Below are positions 1-6,967 of a DNA stretch of 21,505 bases, piece by piece. The DNA is from Actinomycetota bacterium (lineage in GTDB: Bacteria; Actinomycetota; Actinomycetes; Nanopelagicales; Nanopelagicaceae). Each line of letters starts with the position of its first letter. The stretch's first letter is position 1. Location: contig WLMD01000014.1 in the NCBI GenBank assembly GCA_009700405.1, forward strand, positions 1 through 21,505. The letters run 5' to 3'. The notes beneath the pieces were generated by a model, which was not told the origin of the DNA, did not search any database, and saw nothing but the letters and a program-made list of their open reading frames with translations. The position numbers and the translations under genes are program-made.

Positions 1-717
1 ATGTTCACTTGTAATCACCTGGGCAACAGGACCAGAAACGGCTATTACTCCATCTTTAATCAAGAGGGCGTGGGTTGTACCTTCTGGTATCTCTTCAAGG
101 TGATGCGTAACCAGAATCGTCACGGGGGAACTCGTATCTCTAGAAAAAGCAGCAAATCGACTCAATAGATCTTCACGACCACCCAAATCCAAACCAGCCG
201 CCGGTTCATCCAAGAGTAAAACCTCTGGGTCGGCCATGAGAGCGCGACATATTTGGACGCGTTTTCTCTCCCCTTCGCTGAGTGTTCTGAATTCGCGGTC
301 GTTTAAATCACGGACTCCAAAAGTCGTTAATAGCGCAACTGCGCGGGATTCATCCCATAGATCATAATCTTCGTTCCAGCGTCCTATTATCGCGTAAGCC
401 GCAGTTAGCACAACATCACGTACTAATTCATCCTCGGGAATATTCTCGGCCAGTAACGAGCTGCAGAAACCAACTCGAGGACGTAACTCGAATACATCTA
501 CCTTGCCCAATATCTCACCAAGTATTTCAACCGAACCAAAACTTGGGAAACTCATTGCTGCAAGTAACTTCAATAACGTGGATTTGCCTGCTCCGTTAGG
601 CCCCAGAATGACCCAACGCTCCCCTTCGGAAACGGCAAAATCAATGGGTCCCAAAATCGTGCGTTCACCGCGTTGCACGGAAACGTTCTTTATTGAAAGA
701 ACTTTTTGACCACTCAT
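1..717 (-). CDS. ABC transporter ATP-binding protein (partial, C-terminus beyond window)
   Basis: Cytoplasmic ATPase subunit of an ABC system, substrate unknown. Translation from ATG at 717 gives 239 residues before the left edge. Walker A is GPNGAGKST (39-47), the signature begins LSEGE (146-150), Walker B is VLLLDEP (166-172), the D-loop is GLD (175-177) and the H-loop histidine is H205. The usual Q-loop glutamine is not obvious: the strand after residue 82 reads VGFCSSLL. No membrane segment is present and no permease lies in the window. It is divergent from serB across 63 nt; in Mycobacterium tuberculosis a similar lone ATPase (Rv3041c) neighbours serB2, so the pairing looks ancestral. 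I see no Shine-Dalgarno before the ATG. A TATCTT hexamer at 728-733 could be a -10, leaving only a few nucleotides of leader. The family is certain; the function is not. Confidence 0.9.
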   Translation of the reverse strand, partial: MSGQKVLSIKNVSVQRGERTILGPIDFAVSEGERWVILGPNGAGKSTLLKLLAAMSFPSFGSVEILGEILGKVDVFELRPRVGFCSSLLAENIPEDELVRDVVLTAAYAIIGRWNEDYDLWDESRAVALLTTFGVRDLNDREFRTLSEGERKRVQICRALMADPEVLLLDEPAAGLDLGGREDLLSRFAAFSRDTSSPVTILVTHHLEEIPEGTTHALLIKDGVIAVSGPVAQVITSEH

Positions 718-768
718 AAGTACGTACAAGATAGTGGTAATTGTGCTTTAGCTACTGCATTTTCGCTA

Positions 769-774
769 TAAACT
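769..774 (+). promoter_or_regulatory. Candidate -10 element for leaderless serB
   Basis: TAAACT fits the actinobacterial -10 consensus TAnnnT. It lies exactly 6 nt before the serB ATG at 781, so transcription would begin at or next to the start codon. No Shine-Dalgarno is visible upstream and no convincing -35 is seen. The overlapping TATAAA at 767-772 is an alternative reading of the same element. Confidence 0.5.
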
Positions 775-780
775 GGGCCA

Positions 781-1983
781 ATGGCACAAGAAACCTACAC
801 AGGATTGATCCTACTTACTGGGGTTGATGCGCCCGGAATTACCCAAAAACTATTTGGGGCCCTATCCCCTTTTGCCGTCACCATTATTGATATCGAGCAA
901 GTTGTAATCCGTGAACGGTTAATCCTTACTGCTCTCATCGGCCTCAACAAAGCCCATGCATCGGCGATCGAAGCCGACCTCAATGCTTGCGCCCAAGAGC
1001 TCGGTGTTGATATCGCTACCTCTTTTTCAGCAATGCAACCAGAATCTATTGCAGCAAAATCTGGACTCTTGCACATTGTTGCGCTAGCAAACCCCATGAA
1101 ACCGGCTGCTGTCGCCGCTATTGCAGGTGCGATCTCCGAACACGGAGCAAATATCGAACGCATTCATAGAACTGCTTCTTATCCAATTACCGCCGTAGAG
1201 TTTGTTGTTTCGGGTGCAACACAGCAGGAAATACACACCCAGCTTTCGAAGATTTCCACAGAATACTCCGTCGATTTAGCAGTCCAAGAAGGCGGCCTGA
1301 TGCGATGGGCTAAGAAATTGGTAATCATGGATGTGGATTCCACTCTCATTGCTCAAGAAGTCATTGAACTCCTCGCAGCCAGAGCAGGCGTGGCTGACCA
1401 GGTGATTGAAATTACTGCACGCGCGATGCGGGGAGAGATCGATTTCGAAGCATCACTTCGCCAACGTGTAGCACTACTTAAAGGACTACCTGCTCAAGTC
1501 CTACAGGATGTTCGTTCCGAGATCACACTCACACCAGGTGCCCGGACTCTCATTCGCACTCTCCAACGTCTTGGCCACACTGTCGCCATAGTCTCTGGCG
1601 GGTTCATTGAAGTTATCGAACCACTTATTAAGGAATTAGGAATCGAGCTATATCGGGCTAATTCTTTGGAGATAGTTGATGGATTACTAACGGGCACATT
1701 GCTTGGCCCAATCATCGATCGACCTGCTAAAGCTGTGGCATTGCGAGATTTTGCGAAAATAGCGGGTGTGGCGATGGAGCAAACAATTGCCATTGGCGAT
1801 GGAGCAAACGACTTAGACATGATTACCGCTGCCGGACTAGGTATTGCATTCAACGCAAAACCTGCAGTACGAGCCGCCGCTGATAGTGCGGTATCGGCTC
1901 CTTACTTAGACTCCGTTTTATACCTCATGGGAATTGCTCGCGAAGATGTTGAAGAAGCCGACAATCAAAGTCTGCAGGCGTGA
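781..1983 (+). CDS. serB: Phosphoserine phosphatase with N-terminal ACT domains
   Basis: Hydrolyses O-phospho-L-serine to serine, the last step of the phosphorylated serine pathway, in the cytoplasm. The protein is 400 residues. The N-terminal ~170 residues form two ACT-like modules (about 6-80 and 96-170), an arrangement known from mycobacterial SerB2, where ACT domains mediate oligomerisation and amino-acid regulation. The C-terminal half is a HAD phosphatase: motif I DVDST (184-188, nucleophile D184, acid/base D186), motif II SGG (272-274), motif III K317, and motif IV GDGAND (339-344). ATG at 781 is preceded by a TAnnnT box and no Shine-Dalgarno, so a leaderless transcript is likely. It is the only plus-strand gene in the window. 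Its last 19 bp overlap the end of the convergent hisG gene. Confidence 0.96.
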   Translation: MAQETYTGLILLTGVDAPGITQKLFGALSPFAVTIIDIEQVVIRERLILTALIGLNKAHASAIEADLNACAQELGVDIATSFSAMQPESIAAKSGLLHIVALANPMKPAAVAAIAGAISEHGANIERIHRTASYPITAVEFVVSGATQQEIHTQLSKISTEYSVDLAVQEGGLMRWAKKLVIMDVDSTLIAQEVIELLAARAGVADQVIEITARAMRGEIDFEASLRQRVALLKGLPAQVLQDVRSEITLTPGARTLIRTLQRLGHTVAIVSGGFIEVIEPLIKELGIELYRANSLEIVDGLLTGTLLGPIIDRPAKAVALRDFAKIAGVAMEQTIAIGDGANDLDMITAAGLGIAFNAKPAVRAAADSAVSAPYLDSVLYLMGIAREDVEEADNQSLQA

Positions 1984-2810
1984 ATATCCGTTACTAGAAT
2001 TCCGCGTGCTCCCAAGGACCAGAGTTCATCCATTAAACGATTCGTATCCTTACGTAGAACCATTGCGCGAACGGCCATCCAGCCTGTCTTTTGCAAAGGA
2101 GAAATCGTCGGGGACTCCAATCCTGGAGTCATGGCGCAAGCAAGTTCCAAACGCTCTTGAGGAACGTCGTAATCCATGAGTACATACTGTCTAGCCGTTA
2201 CAACACCCTGCAATCGTCGAATAAGGATTTCCAGCACACCGCTAACTTCGCTCTCCTTACGATGAATGAGAACTGCTTCACTCTTTAAAATGGGATCTCC
2301 AAAAATCTTTAGACCCGCTTGCCGAAGTGTGCTTCCAGTGCTCACAACATCAGCAATAAGATCTGCCACTCCTAAGCGAACGCTGCTTTCTACCGCTCCA
2401 TCTAATCGAACAACTGTTGCGGAGATACCAGCCTTAGATAGGTAATCTTCAACGAGCCCTGGATATGCGGTAGCAACGCGCTTGCCCGCAATATCGCCAA
2501 GAGTCCATTCTTTATCTTGGCTTCCCGCGAATCGAAAGGTCGATTGACCAAAATCTAGTTCTAATATTTCCTCCGCGGCAGCCGCTGAATCAATGAGCAA
2601 ATCTCGACCTGTGATTCCCGCTTCTAATTCACCAGAGCCCACATAAAGCGCAATATCCCTAGGTCGCAGATAGTAAAACTCTACGTCATTGTCGGGATCC
2701 AGCAGGACTAAATCTCTCATGTCGGTACGCTGGCGATAACCAGCCTCTCTCAAAATTTCGGTCGCAGAATCAGAAAGAGAGCCTTTATTGGGAATTGCAA
2801 TTCTTAACAT
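1965..2810 (-). CDS. hisG: ATP phosphoribosyltransferase (long form)
   Basis: Catalyses the first, committed step of histidine synthesis: ATP plus PRPP gives phosphoribosyl-ATP and pyrophosphate. At 281 residues it is the long, hexameric HisG with a C-terminal regulatory domain. Visible signatures are the N-terminal IAIPNKGSL (4-12), GITGRDLL (65-72), the PRPP-binding stretch ADVVSTGSTL (153-162), and an ACT-like C-terminal part from about 205 that in characterised long HisG proteins binds histidine. The C-terminus ILVTDIHACRL resembles actinobacterial HisG. The ATG is preceded by AGGAG at 2815-2819, which overlaps the hisE stop, so the two genes are translationally linked 7 nt apart. The 3' end runs 19 bp into the end of serB on the other strand, with no intrinsic terminator visible. 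Confidence 0.96.
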   Translation of the reverse strand: MLRIAIPNKGSLSDSATEILREAGYRQRTDMRDLVLLDPDNDVEFYYLRPRDIALYVGSGELEAGITGRDLLIDSAAAAEEILELDFGQSTFRFAGSQDKEWTLGDIAGKRVATAYPGLVEDYLSKAGISATVVRLDGAVESSVRLGVADLIADVVSTGSTLRQAGLKIFGDPILKSEAVLIHRKESEVSGVLEILIRRLQGVVTARQYVLMDYDVPQERLELACAMTPGLESPTISPLQKTGWMAVRAMVLRKDTNRLMDELWSLGARGILVTDIHACRL

Positions 2811-2817
2811 TTCACTC

Positions 2818-3081
2818 CTACAAGTATTTGTAAACGTTTTCGAGAGAAATCCCTCTGGCGATCATCATTGTCTGCACGTTATAGAGCAGCTGACTTATCT
2901 CTTGCGCCAAAGCATCATCGCCTTCGTGTTCTGCGGCAATCCATACTTCACCGGCCTCCTCCAAAATCTTCTTTCCGATTTCGTGAACGCCGGCATCAAG
3001 CAATCGAATAGTTCCAGAACCCTCCGGACGAGTCTGTGAAATCTCTTGCAACTGCGCCCAAAGGTCCTCGAATGTCTTCAT
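2818..3081 (-). CDS. hisE: Phosphoribosyl-ATP pyrophosphatase
   Basis: Converts phosphoribosyl-ATP to phosphoribosyl-AMP, the second step of histidine synthesis. It is a stand-alone 87-residue protein of the all-alpha MazG-like NTP pyrophosphatase family. The metal-binding helix is visible as KKILEEAGEV (37-46, with E41, E42 and E45), followed by EISQLLYNVQ (61-70), and the protein ends VYKYL. It is not fused to HisI, as is usual in actinobacteria. It directly precedes hisG. The ATG has no properly spaced Shine-Dalgarno (AGAGG sits 1 nt away), but TAAAGT lies 6 nt upstream, so hisE probably heads a separate leaderless hisE-hisG transcript. Confidence 0.95.
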   Translation of the reverse strand: MKTFEDLWAQLQEISQTRPEGSGTIRLLDAGVHEIGKKILEEAGEVWIAAEHEGDDALAQEISQLLYNVQTMMIARGISLENVYKYL

Positions 3082-3087
3082 GCCTCT

Positions 3088-3093
3088 ACTTTA
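3088..3093 (-). promoter_or_regulatory. Candidate -10 element for leaderless hisE
   Basis: TAAAGT on the minus strand is separated from the hisE ATG by exactly 6 nt (AGAGGC). It lies in the 42-nt gap between ribM and hisE. No good -35 hexamer is seen. Confidence 0.5.
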
Positions 3094-3123
3094 CTGGAAG
3101 CATCAATCTCTATGCGTACTCAT

Positions 3124-3789
3124 TTAGCGTAAAACCTTCTCTAGTTTGCTAATTCGTAGCCACGATATGAATCCCCACACCACAAAGGGAAGATAAATCG
3201 CATACAGGGTGCCAGTTGGGTAATAGCCATTCTTGAATGCGAAAGGCACTCCAACGGCGTCAACAGCAATCCATACCAACCAGAATTCAACGTAGCCACG
3301 ACTCATTCCATACGTTGCTAACGCCGTACCGGTGAAGATCCATGTATCTACGCGCAACCAAGCCCCAGATTCACCTAAGGCTTTAAAGATGTAATACGAG
3401 ATAACGTAGAAGACGATAATCGCAGGAATCAAGTAAGCCTTCTCATTTCGAGTAGTCCATCGAGGGCTCACTGCAGGACGAGAATTATCTTTGGATCGCA
3501 AACTCATCCAACGAATCCATCCGTAAACACTGACGATAATCAAAAGGAGATTGCGGCCAGCTTGCCCGTAGAAATTCGCGGTATTAGTGGTGGTGTTAAA
3601 AACCGCTCCGAGAAAGACAGTGAAAAGTAGTCCGTCTCCAATAATGCCGATAGGCCACGCACTTACCTTGCGGCGCATCCCCAGAATTGCACTGGCAAGA
3701 CCGAATGAGCCACCGATAATTTCACGCCAATAGATGGCCTTTGAGCCAAAGTGAACTTGTTCATTAAGTAACCAATTGATAACTGACAT
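3124..3789 (-). CDS. ribM: PnuC-family riboflavin transporter (RibM/PnuX type)
   Basis: Predicted cytoplasmic-membrane carrier for riboflavin. At 221 residues it has about seven hydrophobic segments (roughly 22-38, 45-63, 75-97, 118-137, 148-165, 168-186, 192-212). PnuC-family hallmarks are the WxxW motif in YGWIRW (89-94) and the EFWLVWIAVD segment (168-177). PnuC homologues carry nicotinamide riboside, riboflavin or thiamine. The FMN riboswitch directly upstream argues for riboflavin, as in the RibM/PnuX proteins of Streptomyces and Corynebacterium. I chose ATG at 3789, which has AAAGGG 4 nt upstream. The frame opens further to 3834, but that extension (starting MLCVCPPFA) would read through the leader and its hairpin and is not family-like. 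The gene follows rpe and precedes hisE. Confidence 0.88.
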   Translation of the reverse strand: MSVINWLLNEQVHFGSKAIYWREIIGGSFGLASAILGMRRKVSAWPIGIIGDGLLFTVFLGAVFNTTTNTANFYGQAGRNLLLIIVSVYGWIRWMSLRSKDNSRPAVSPRWTTRNEKAYLIPAIIVFYVISYYIFKALGESGAWLRVDTWIFTGTALATYGMSRGYVEFWLVWIAVDAVGVPFAFKNGYYPTGTLYAIYLPFVVWGFISWLRISKLEKVLR

Positions 3790-3793
3790 TTTT

Positions 3794-3817
3794 CCCTTTC
3801 GTAGAAACGCAAAAGGG
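3794..3817 (-). promoter_or_regulatory. Candidate RBS-sequestering hairpin of the FMN riboswitch
   Basis: On the minus strand CCCTTT (3812-3817) can pair with AAAGGG (3794-3799). The stem extends by an inner CG/CG pairing (3808-3809 with 3800-3801), with two unpaired bases on one side. AAAGGG is the likely ribosome-binding site of ribM, 4 nt from its ATG. The hairpin would block translation and has no following U-run, so control of translation rather than termination is suggested. No folding was computed. Confidence 0.5.
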
Positions 3818-3870
3818 GGGCAAACGCAAAGCACTCAAGGAATAGGTAGGCAGAGCCAACCCATTCAATG

Positions 3871-3990
3871 TGTCCCTTTATCCAGACTCTAACTGTCGGT
3901 CTTGGAATTTCGCCAAGTCAACCGATCACTGGATGTGATCGGGTCGCGGACTCTCACCGCCGGTTCGGATTTACACCGACCCCCGGAACA
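3871..3990 (-). promoter_or_regulatory. FMN riboswitch (RFN element)
   Basis: This 120-nt minus-strand aptamer senses FMN. The conserved RFN blocks occur in order on the transcript: closing stem P1 UGUUCC (3985-3990) with GGGACA (3871-3876); a UCGG/CCGA hairpin followed by ACCGGCGGU; AGUCCGCGA; a perfect 8-bp variable hairpin (3922-3929 with 3935-3942); a CUUGG/CCAAG hairpin with loop CGAAAUU followed by ACCGACAGU; and AGUCUGGAU near the 3' end. The blocks match the Rfam FMN consensus closely. It starts 6 nt after the rpe stop codon and ends 81 nt before the ribM ATG. It is expected to reduce ribM expression when FMN is plentiful. Confidence 0.95.
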
Positions 3991-3996
3991 ACGTCC

Positions 3997-4662
3997 CTAG
4001 TCTTCCACAGCTTGCGCCAAAGCGCGCAATTTAGTGACCATCAGCGCTGGATCATCGGCTCTAAAGACTGCGCTGCCTGCAACGAAAGTATCTGCCCCTG
4101 CGCGAGTTGCCATTTCTATGGTTTCAAGAGAAATGCCGCCATCAACCTGTAACCAAATTGGTCGATCACCAATAATGCGCTTTGTTCGAGTTACTTTCTC
4201 CAACATATCGCTCATAAAGGATTGGCCACCAAACCCTGGCTCGACAGTCATAATCAAGAACATATCCACTAGATCAGTCACTTGTGCGTATTCGGCAATA
4301 TCAGTTCCAGGTTTAACAGCTAAACCAGCACGAGAGCCCGCTTTTCGAATCGCTCGCAAAGTTCCCGGAACATCCTGTGTCGCCTCAACATGCAAGGTAA
4401 CACTCGCGCAACCTATCTCGGCATAAGCAGGAGCAACGTTATCGGCATCTAAAACCATCAGATGAGCATCTACTGGTAGAACACTCTCTTTGATGATCTT
4501 TGCAGCAGTGTCAAAATCAAAAGTAAAATTTGGAACAAATTGATTGTCCATAACATCAAGATGCACTAAATCTGAAACCGAAGCGATCCTACGGATTTCA
4601 TTATCCAGGTCATCCAAATTTGCGTTGAGAATACTTGGCGTAATTCGAATCTCGCGCGGCAT
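3997..4662 (-). CDS. rpe: Ribulose-phosphate 3-epimerase
   Basis: Interconverts ribulose 5-phosphate and xylulose 5-phosphate in the pentose phosphate pathway, in the cytoplasm. The 221-residue TIM barrel is the normal length. Metal and active-site residues are visible: HLDVMD with H34 and D36, H67 in DAHLMV, the phosphate/loop motif EPGFGGQSF (141-149), D174 in VDGG, and VAGSAVF near the C-terminus. ATG at 4662 lies 21 nt after the rsmB stop. It has no Shine-Dalgarno but TAGAAT 6 nt upstream, suggesting a leaderless start of an rpe-ribM unit. The FMN riboswitch begins immediately after its stop. The order fmt-rsmB-rpe is typical of actinobacteria. Confidence 0.96.
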   Translation of the reverse strand: MPREIRITPSILNANLDDLDNEIRRIASVSDLVHLDVMDNQFVPNFTFDFDTAAKIIKESVLPVDAHLMVLDADNVAPAYAEIGCASVTLHVEATQDVPGTLRAIRKAGSRAGLAVKPGTDIAEYAQVTDLVDMFLIMTVEPGFGGQSFMSDMLEKVTRTKRIIGDRPIWLQVDGGISLETIEMATRAGADTFVAGSAVFRADDPALMVTKLRALAQAVED

Positions 4663-4668
4663 GGGGTG

Positions 4669-4674
4669 ATTCTA
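4669..4674 (-). promoter_or_regulatory. Candidate -10 element for leaderless rpe
   Basis: TAGAAT on the minus strand lies exactly 6 nt (CACCCC) before the rpe ATG, within the 21-nt rsmB-rpe gap. No Shine-Dalgarno is present. A -35 would fall inside the rsmB coding region and is not obvious. Confidence 0.5.
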
Positions 4675-4683
4675 TAGAAAGGA

Positions 4684-6075
4684 CTATGAAACTCGGCGAA
4701 AAAGGGCAAGGAACATCGCATCTGTTCCATGCCTATGCGTCCATAATTGCATTGATTGGCCCGAAGTAGCCCCTTGTAGATTAGCGGGCAGGTAAGGAGC
4801 CACATCAATCTGGCTAATACCTGGATGGCGCTTAAGCGCAGAATTCACTTGCACTTTAGTCTCGGCTAAATGCGGTGAACACGTTGCATAGGCAATTACT
4901 CCCCCAACTTCGGTTACTCCTATAGCGCTATCTAATAACTCACCTTGTAGTTGCGATAGTCCGGCTAAATCAGATGCCTTGCGTCTCCATCGAACCTCTG
5001 GTCGTCGCCTTAGCGCACCTATGCCAGTGCATGGAACATCTGCAATCACGGCACCAAACATTTCATCATGATCGGCAATGGCGCGCCCATCGCCAACCCA
5101 TACTCGACCCTTGGCCACAACTTGCTCTACAAGATTTGCTCGAACATCAGAAATCTCATTGGCGGTAAAAGATTTATCAGTCTCAGCGGCGATACTTGAA
5201 ATCAGCGCTGCTTTGCCACCAGGTCCTGCACATAGATCCAGCCATGACTGCTGTGCTTGTGCTGCTTGTGCAAATACATGTGCGACCAATTGAGAACCTT
5301 CATCTTGAACACCGGCATAGCGCGTACGAATAAGATCAAGGTCACCCGGCATGCTTGGTGAAGATGCTCCGTATGGTGAATAGGGAGTTGCGATCCCTCC
5401 TAAATCAACTAACTCTTGCTGAGTAGATCGGCCCGGCCACGCAACAAGGGTAGGCACCGCAGGAATGTTGTTCGCTGCTAGAGCCAGCGCTACCTCATCA
5501 CTCTCGCGCAGTAAATCAAAGTAGGCAGAAACAATCCATTCTGGATGCGAATAACGCACAGCGAGTTGCGCGATGCGATCTTCAATGGTGGCTAATGGCT
5601 CTAACCATTGCTCCAAAGTCTTTGCGCTCACTTTTCGAAGCAATGCATTGACATACGATGCCTTTGCCTCCCCGACAACTTTGCGAGCCAGCTCGACTGT
5701 CGCAGATACTGCCGCGTGTGTAGGAACTCGCATTTCAAATAATTGGTGTACTCCCAGGCGCGCGACATTTACGATTCCTGCATCGACTTCACTCCATGGG
5801 CGATCACTGACTTGTTGCAAGATCCAGTCATGCCGACCTTGCATTCTCAATGATCCATAAACTAATTCAGTAACAAAAGCTCTATCGCGAAGTTCTAAGT
5901 TGCTCTCTGATAAAGCCCTAGGAAGAATCAAATTTGCGTATGCCTGTCCCTGATTTACCTCGCTAAAAACTTGAAATGCGAGAACCCTGGAGGCATCGGG
6001 ACGAGGTTTCTTGAAGGTATCGACGCCAGCTCGTGCTTGTTTACCCGTTGGATGAGACAAAGCAATTCCCTTCAT
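4684..6075 (-). CDS. rsmB: 16S rRNA m5C967 methyltransferase RsmB (NusB domain plus SAM methyltransferase)
   Basis: Methylates a cytosine of 16S rRNA (C967 in E. coli numbering) using S-adenosylmethionine. The protein has 463 residues. An N-terminal NusB-like RNA-binding domain (about 28-160) is followed by an NOL1/NOP2/Sun methyltransferase. SAM-binding motif I is DLCAGPGG (280-287). Motif IV is DVPCTG, with C349 the conserved cysteine needed for product release, and motif VI ATCSPH contains the likely nucleophile C399. I chose ATG at 6075, with GGAG 9 nt upstream. A GTG at 6090 in frame would add five residues and has no better ribosome site. The start lies inside the end of fmt (35-nt overlap), so the two are probably translationally coupled. 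Confidence 0.94.
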   Translation of the reverse strand: MKGIALSHPTGKQARAGVDTFKKPRPDASRVLAFQVFSEVNQGQAYANLILPRALSESNLELRDRAFVTELVYGSLRMQGRHDWILQQVSDRPWSEVDAGIVNVARLGVHQLFEMRVPTHAAVSATVELARKVVGEAKASYVNALLRKVSAKTLEQWLEPLATIEDRIAQLAVRYSHPEWIVSAYFDLLRESDEVALALAANNIPAVPTLVAWPGRSTQQELVDLGGIATPYSPYGASSPSMPGDLDLIRTRYAGVQDEGSQLVAHVFAQAAQAQQSWLDLCAGPGGKAALISSIAAETDKSFTANEISDVRANLVEQVVAKGRVWVGDGRAIADHDEMFGAVIADVPCTGIGALRRRPEVRWRRKASDLAGLSQLQGELLDSAIGVTEVGGVIAYATCSPHLAETKVQVNSALKRHPGISQIDVAPYLPANLQGATSGQSMQLWTHRHGTDAMFLALFRRVS

Positions 6076-6967
6076 GTAATCGAGCTCCACGAGCCCATGC
6101 TTGTGCCGTCATCGTATTCTTTCCTGAAGGCCTCACTTCATCGAGCCGTATAGCAGATTCTTCACCACAACCAATAACAACGTTTCCATCAATCAATCGA
6201 ATTGAACCTGGCTTTAGGTCAGAAATATCTGCAATGAGCGCACTCTTTGCGATGATAATCGGTGCATCTCGCCAACTAGTCCATGCACCGGGTTCTGGAG
6301 TGAATGCGCGTATATTTCTCTGAACTTTTTCGGCACTTTGATTCCAGTCAATTTCCACCTCTGATTTACTAATTTTCGGAGCAAAGCTAATACCCGAAAC
6401 ACTTTGTGCAATCGGAGCGAAACCCATAGCAATCAAATTGAGAGTTTCCTCGATAGCCGAGGGCCCAAGGAGCGCCATATTGCGCAGAACATCACCTGCG
6501 CACTCTTCATCAGAAATCGCAATCTCTTTTTGTACATATATCGGGCCTGTATCCATACCTGCATCTAGTTGAAATACACTCACGCCTGAAATCGAATCTC
6601 CGTTCTGAATTGCTCTATTTACTGGAGCGGCTCCCCGCCATTTAGGCAAAAGAGAGAAATGGAGATTGATAAATCCATAACGAGGGATTTTCAAAACCTC
6701 AAGAGGCAATAAGACTCCATAGCCTATGGTTATGACAAGATCCAATGTCGAAATAGTTTCGACCATGTCATTGGGAGAAGCAGGTTTTATTACAGAAATT
6801 CCATGTTCTTCCCCCCATTGCGCCACGGGCGAGGACTTTAGATTACGTCCCCTGCCGGCTTGCTGGTCTGGACGGGTAATGATGACTTCGAATATGTTTT
6901 CGGAATCTTTGAGCCATTGCATTGTTGGTATTGCTACCGATGGCGTTGCCGCCACGCCTATACGCAC
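6041..6967 (-). CDS. fmt: Methionyl-tRNA formyltransferase
   Basis: Formylates initiator Met-tRNA using 10-formyltetrahydrofolate. The protein has 308 residues, as expected. The catalytic domain shows TRPDQQAGRGR (31-41), the active-site set N101 and H103 in NLHFSLLP, RGAAP (111-115), and D139 in AGMDTG. The C-terminal third is the tRNA-binding Fmt_C domain. The start is GTG at 6967, which shares one base with the def stop (TAGTG). GGAG lies 6 nt upstream, and the protein then begins MRIGVAATPSVAIP, as in the family. An ATG at 7048 in frame would add 27 residues overlapping def and is rejected. The def-fmt pairing links addition and removal of the formyl group. Confidence 0.95.
   Translation of the reverse strand: MRIGVAATPSVAIPTMQWLKDSENIFEVIITRPDQQAGRGRNLKSSPVAQWGEEHGISVIKPASPNDMVETISTLDLVITIGYGVLLPLEVLKIPRYGFINLHFSLLPKWRGAAPVNRAIQNGDSISGVSVFQLDAGMDTGPIYVQKEIAISDEECAGDVLRNMALLGPSAIEETLNLIAMGFAPIAQSVSGISFAPKISKSEVEIDWNQSAEKVQRNIRAFTPEPGAWTSWRDAPIIIAKSALIADISDLKPGSIRLIDGNVVIGCGEESAIRLDEVRPSGKNTMTAQAWARGARLHEGNCFVSSNG
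6085..6088 (-). promoter_or_regulatory. Ribosome binding site deciding the rsmB start
   Basis: GGAG on the minus strand lies 9 nt before ATG 6075 and overlaps the alternative GTG at 6090. This favours the ATG as start. Confidence 0.6.

Noticed and set aside
3790..3834. N-terminal extension of ribM from 3834
   Set aside because: It would overlap the riboswitch leader hairpin and the ribosome site, adds a non-family peptide, and ATG 3789 has its own AAAGGG.
3868..4152. Plus-strand 94-codon open frame over the riboswitch and rpe end
   Set aside because: It is a shadow frame across a structured RNA and a well-conserved gene, with no start signal or recognisable protein.
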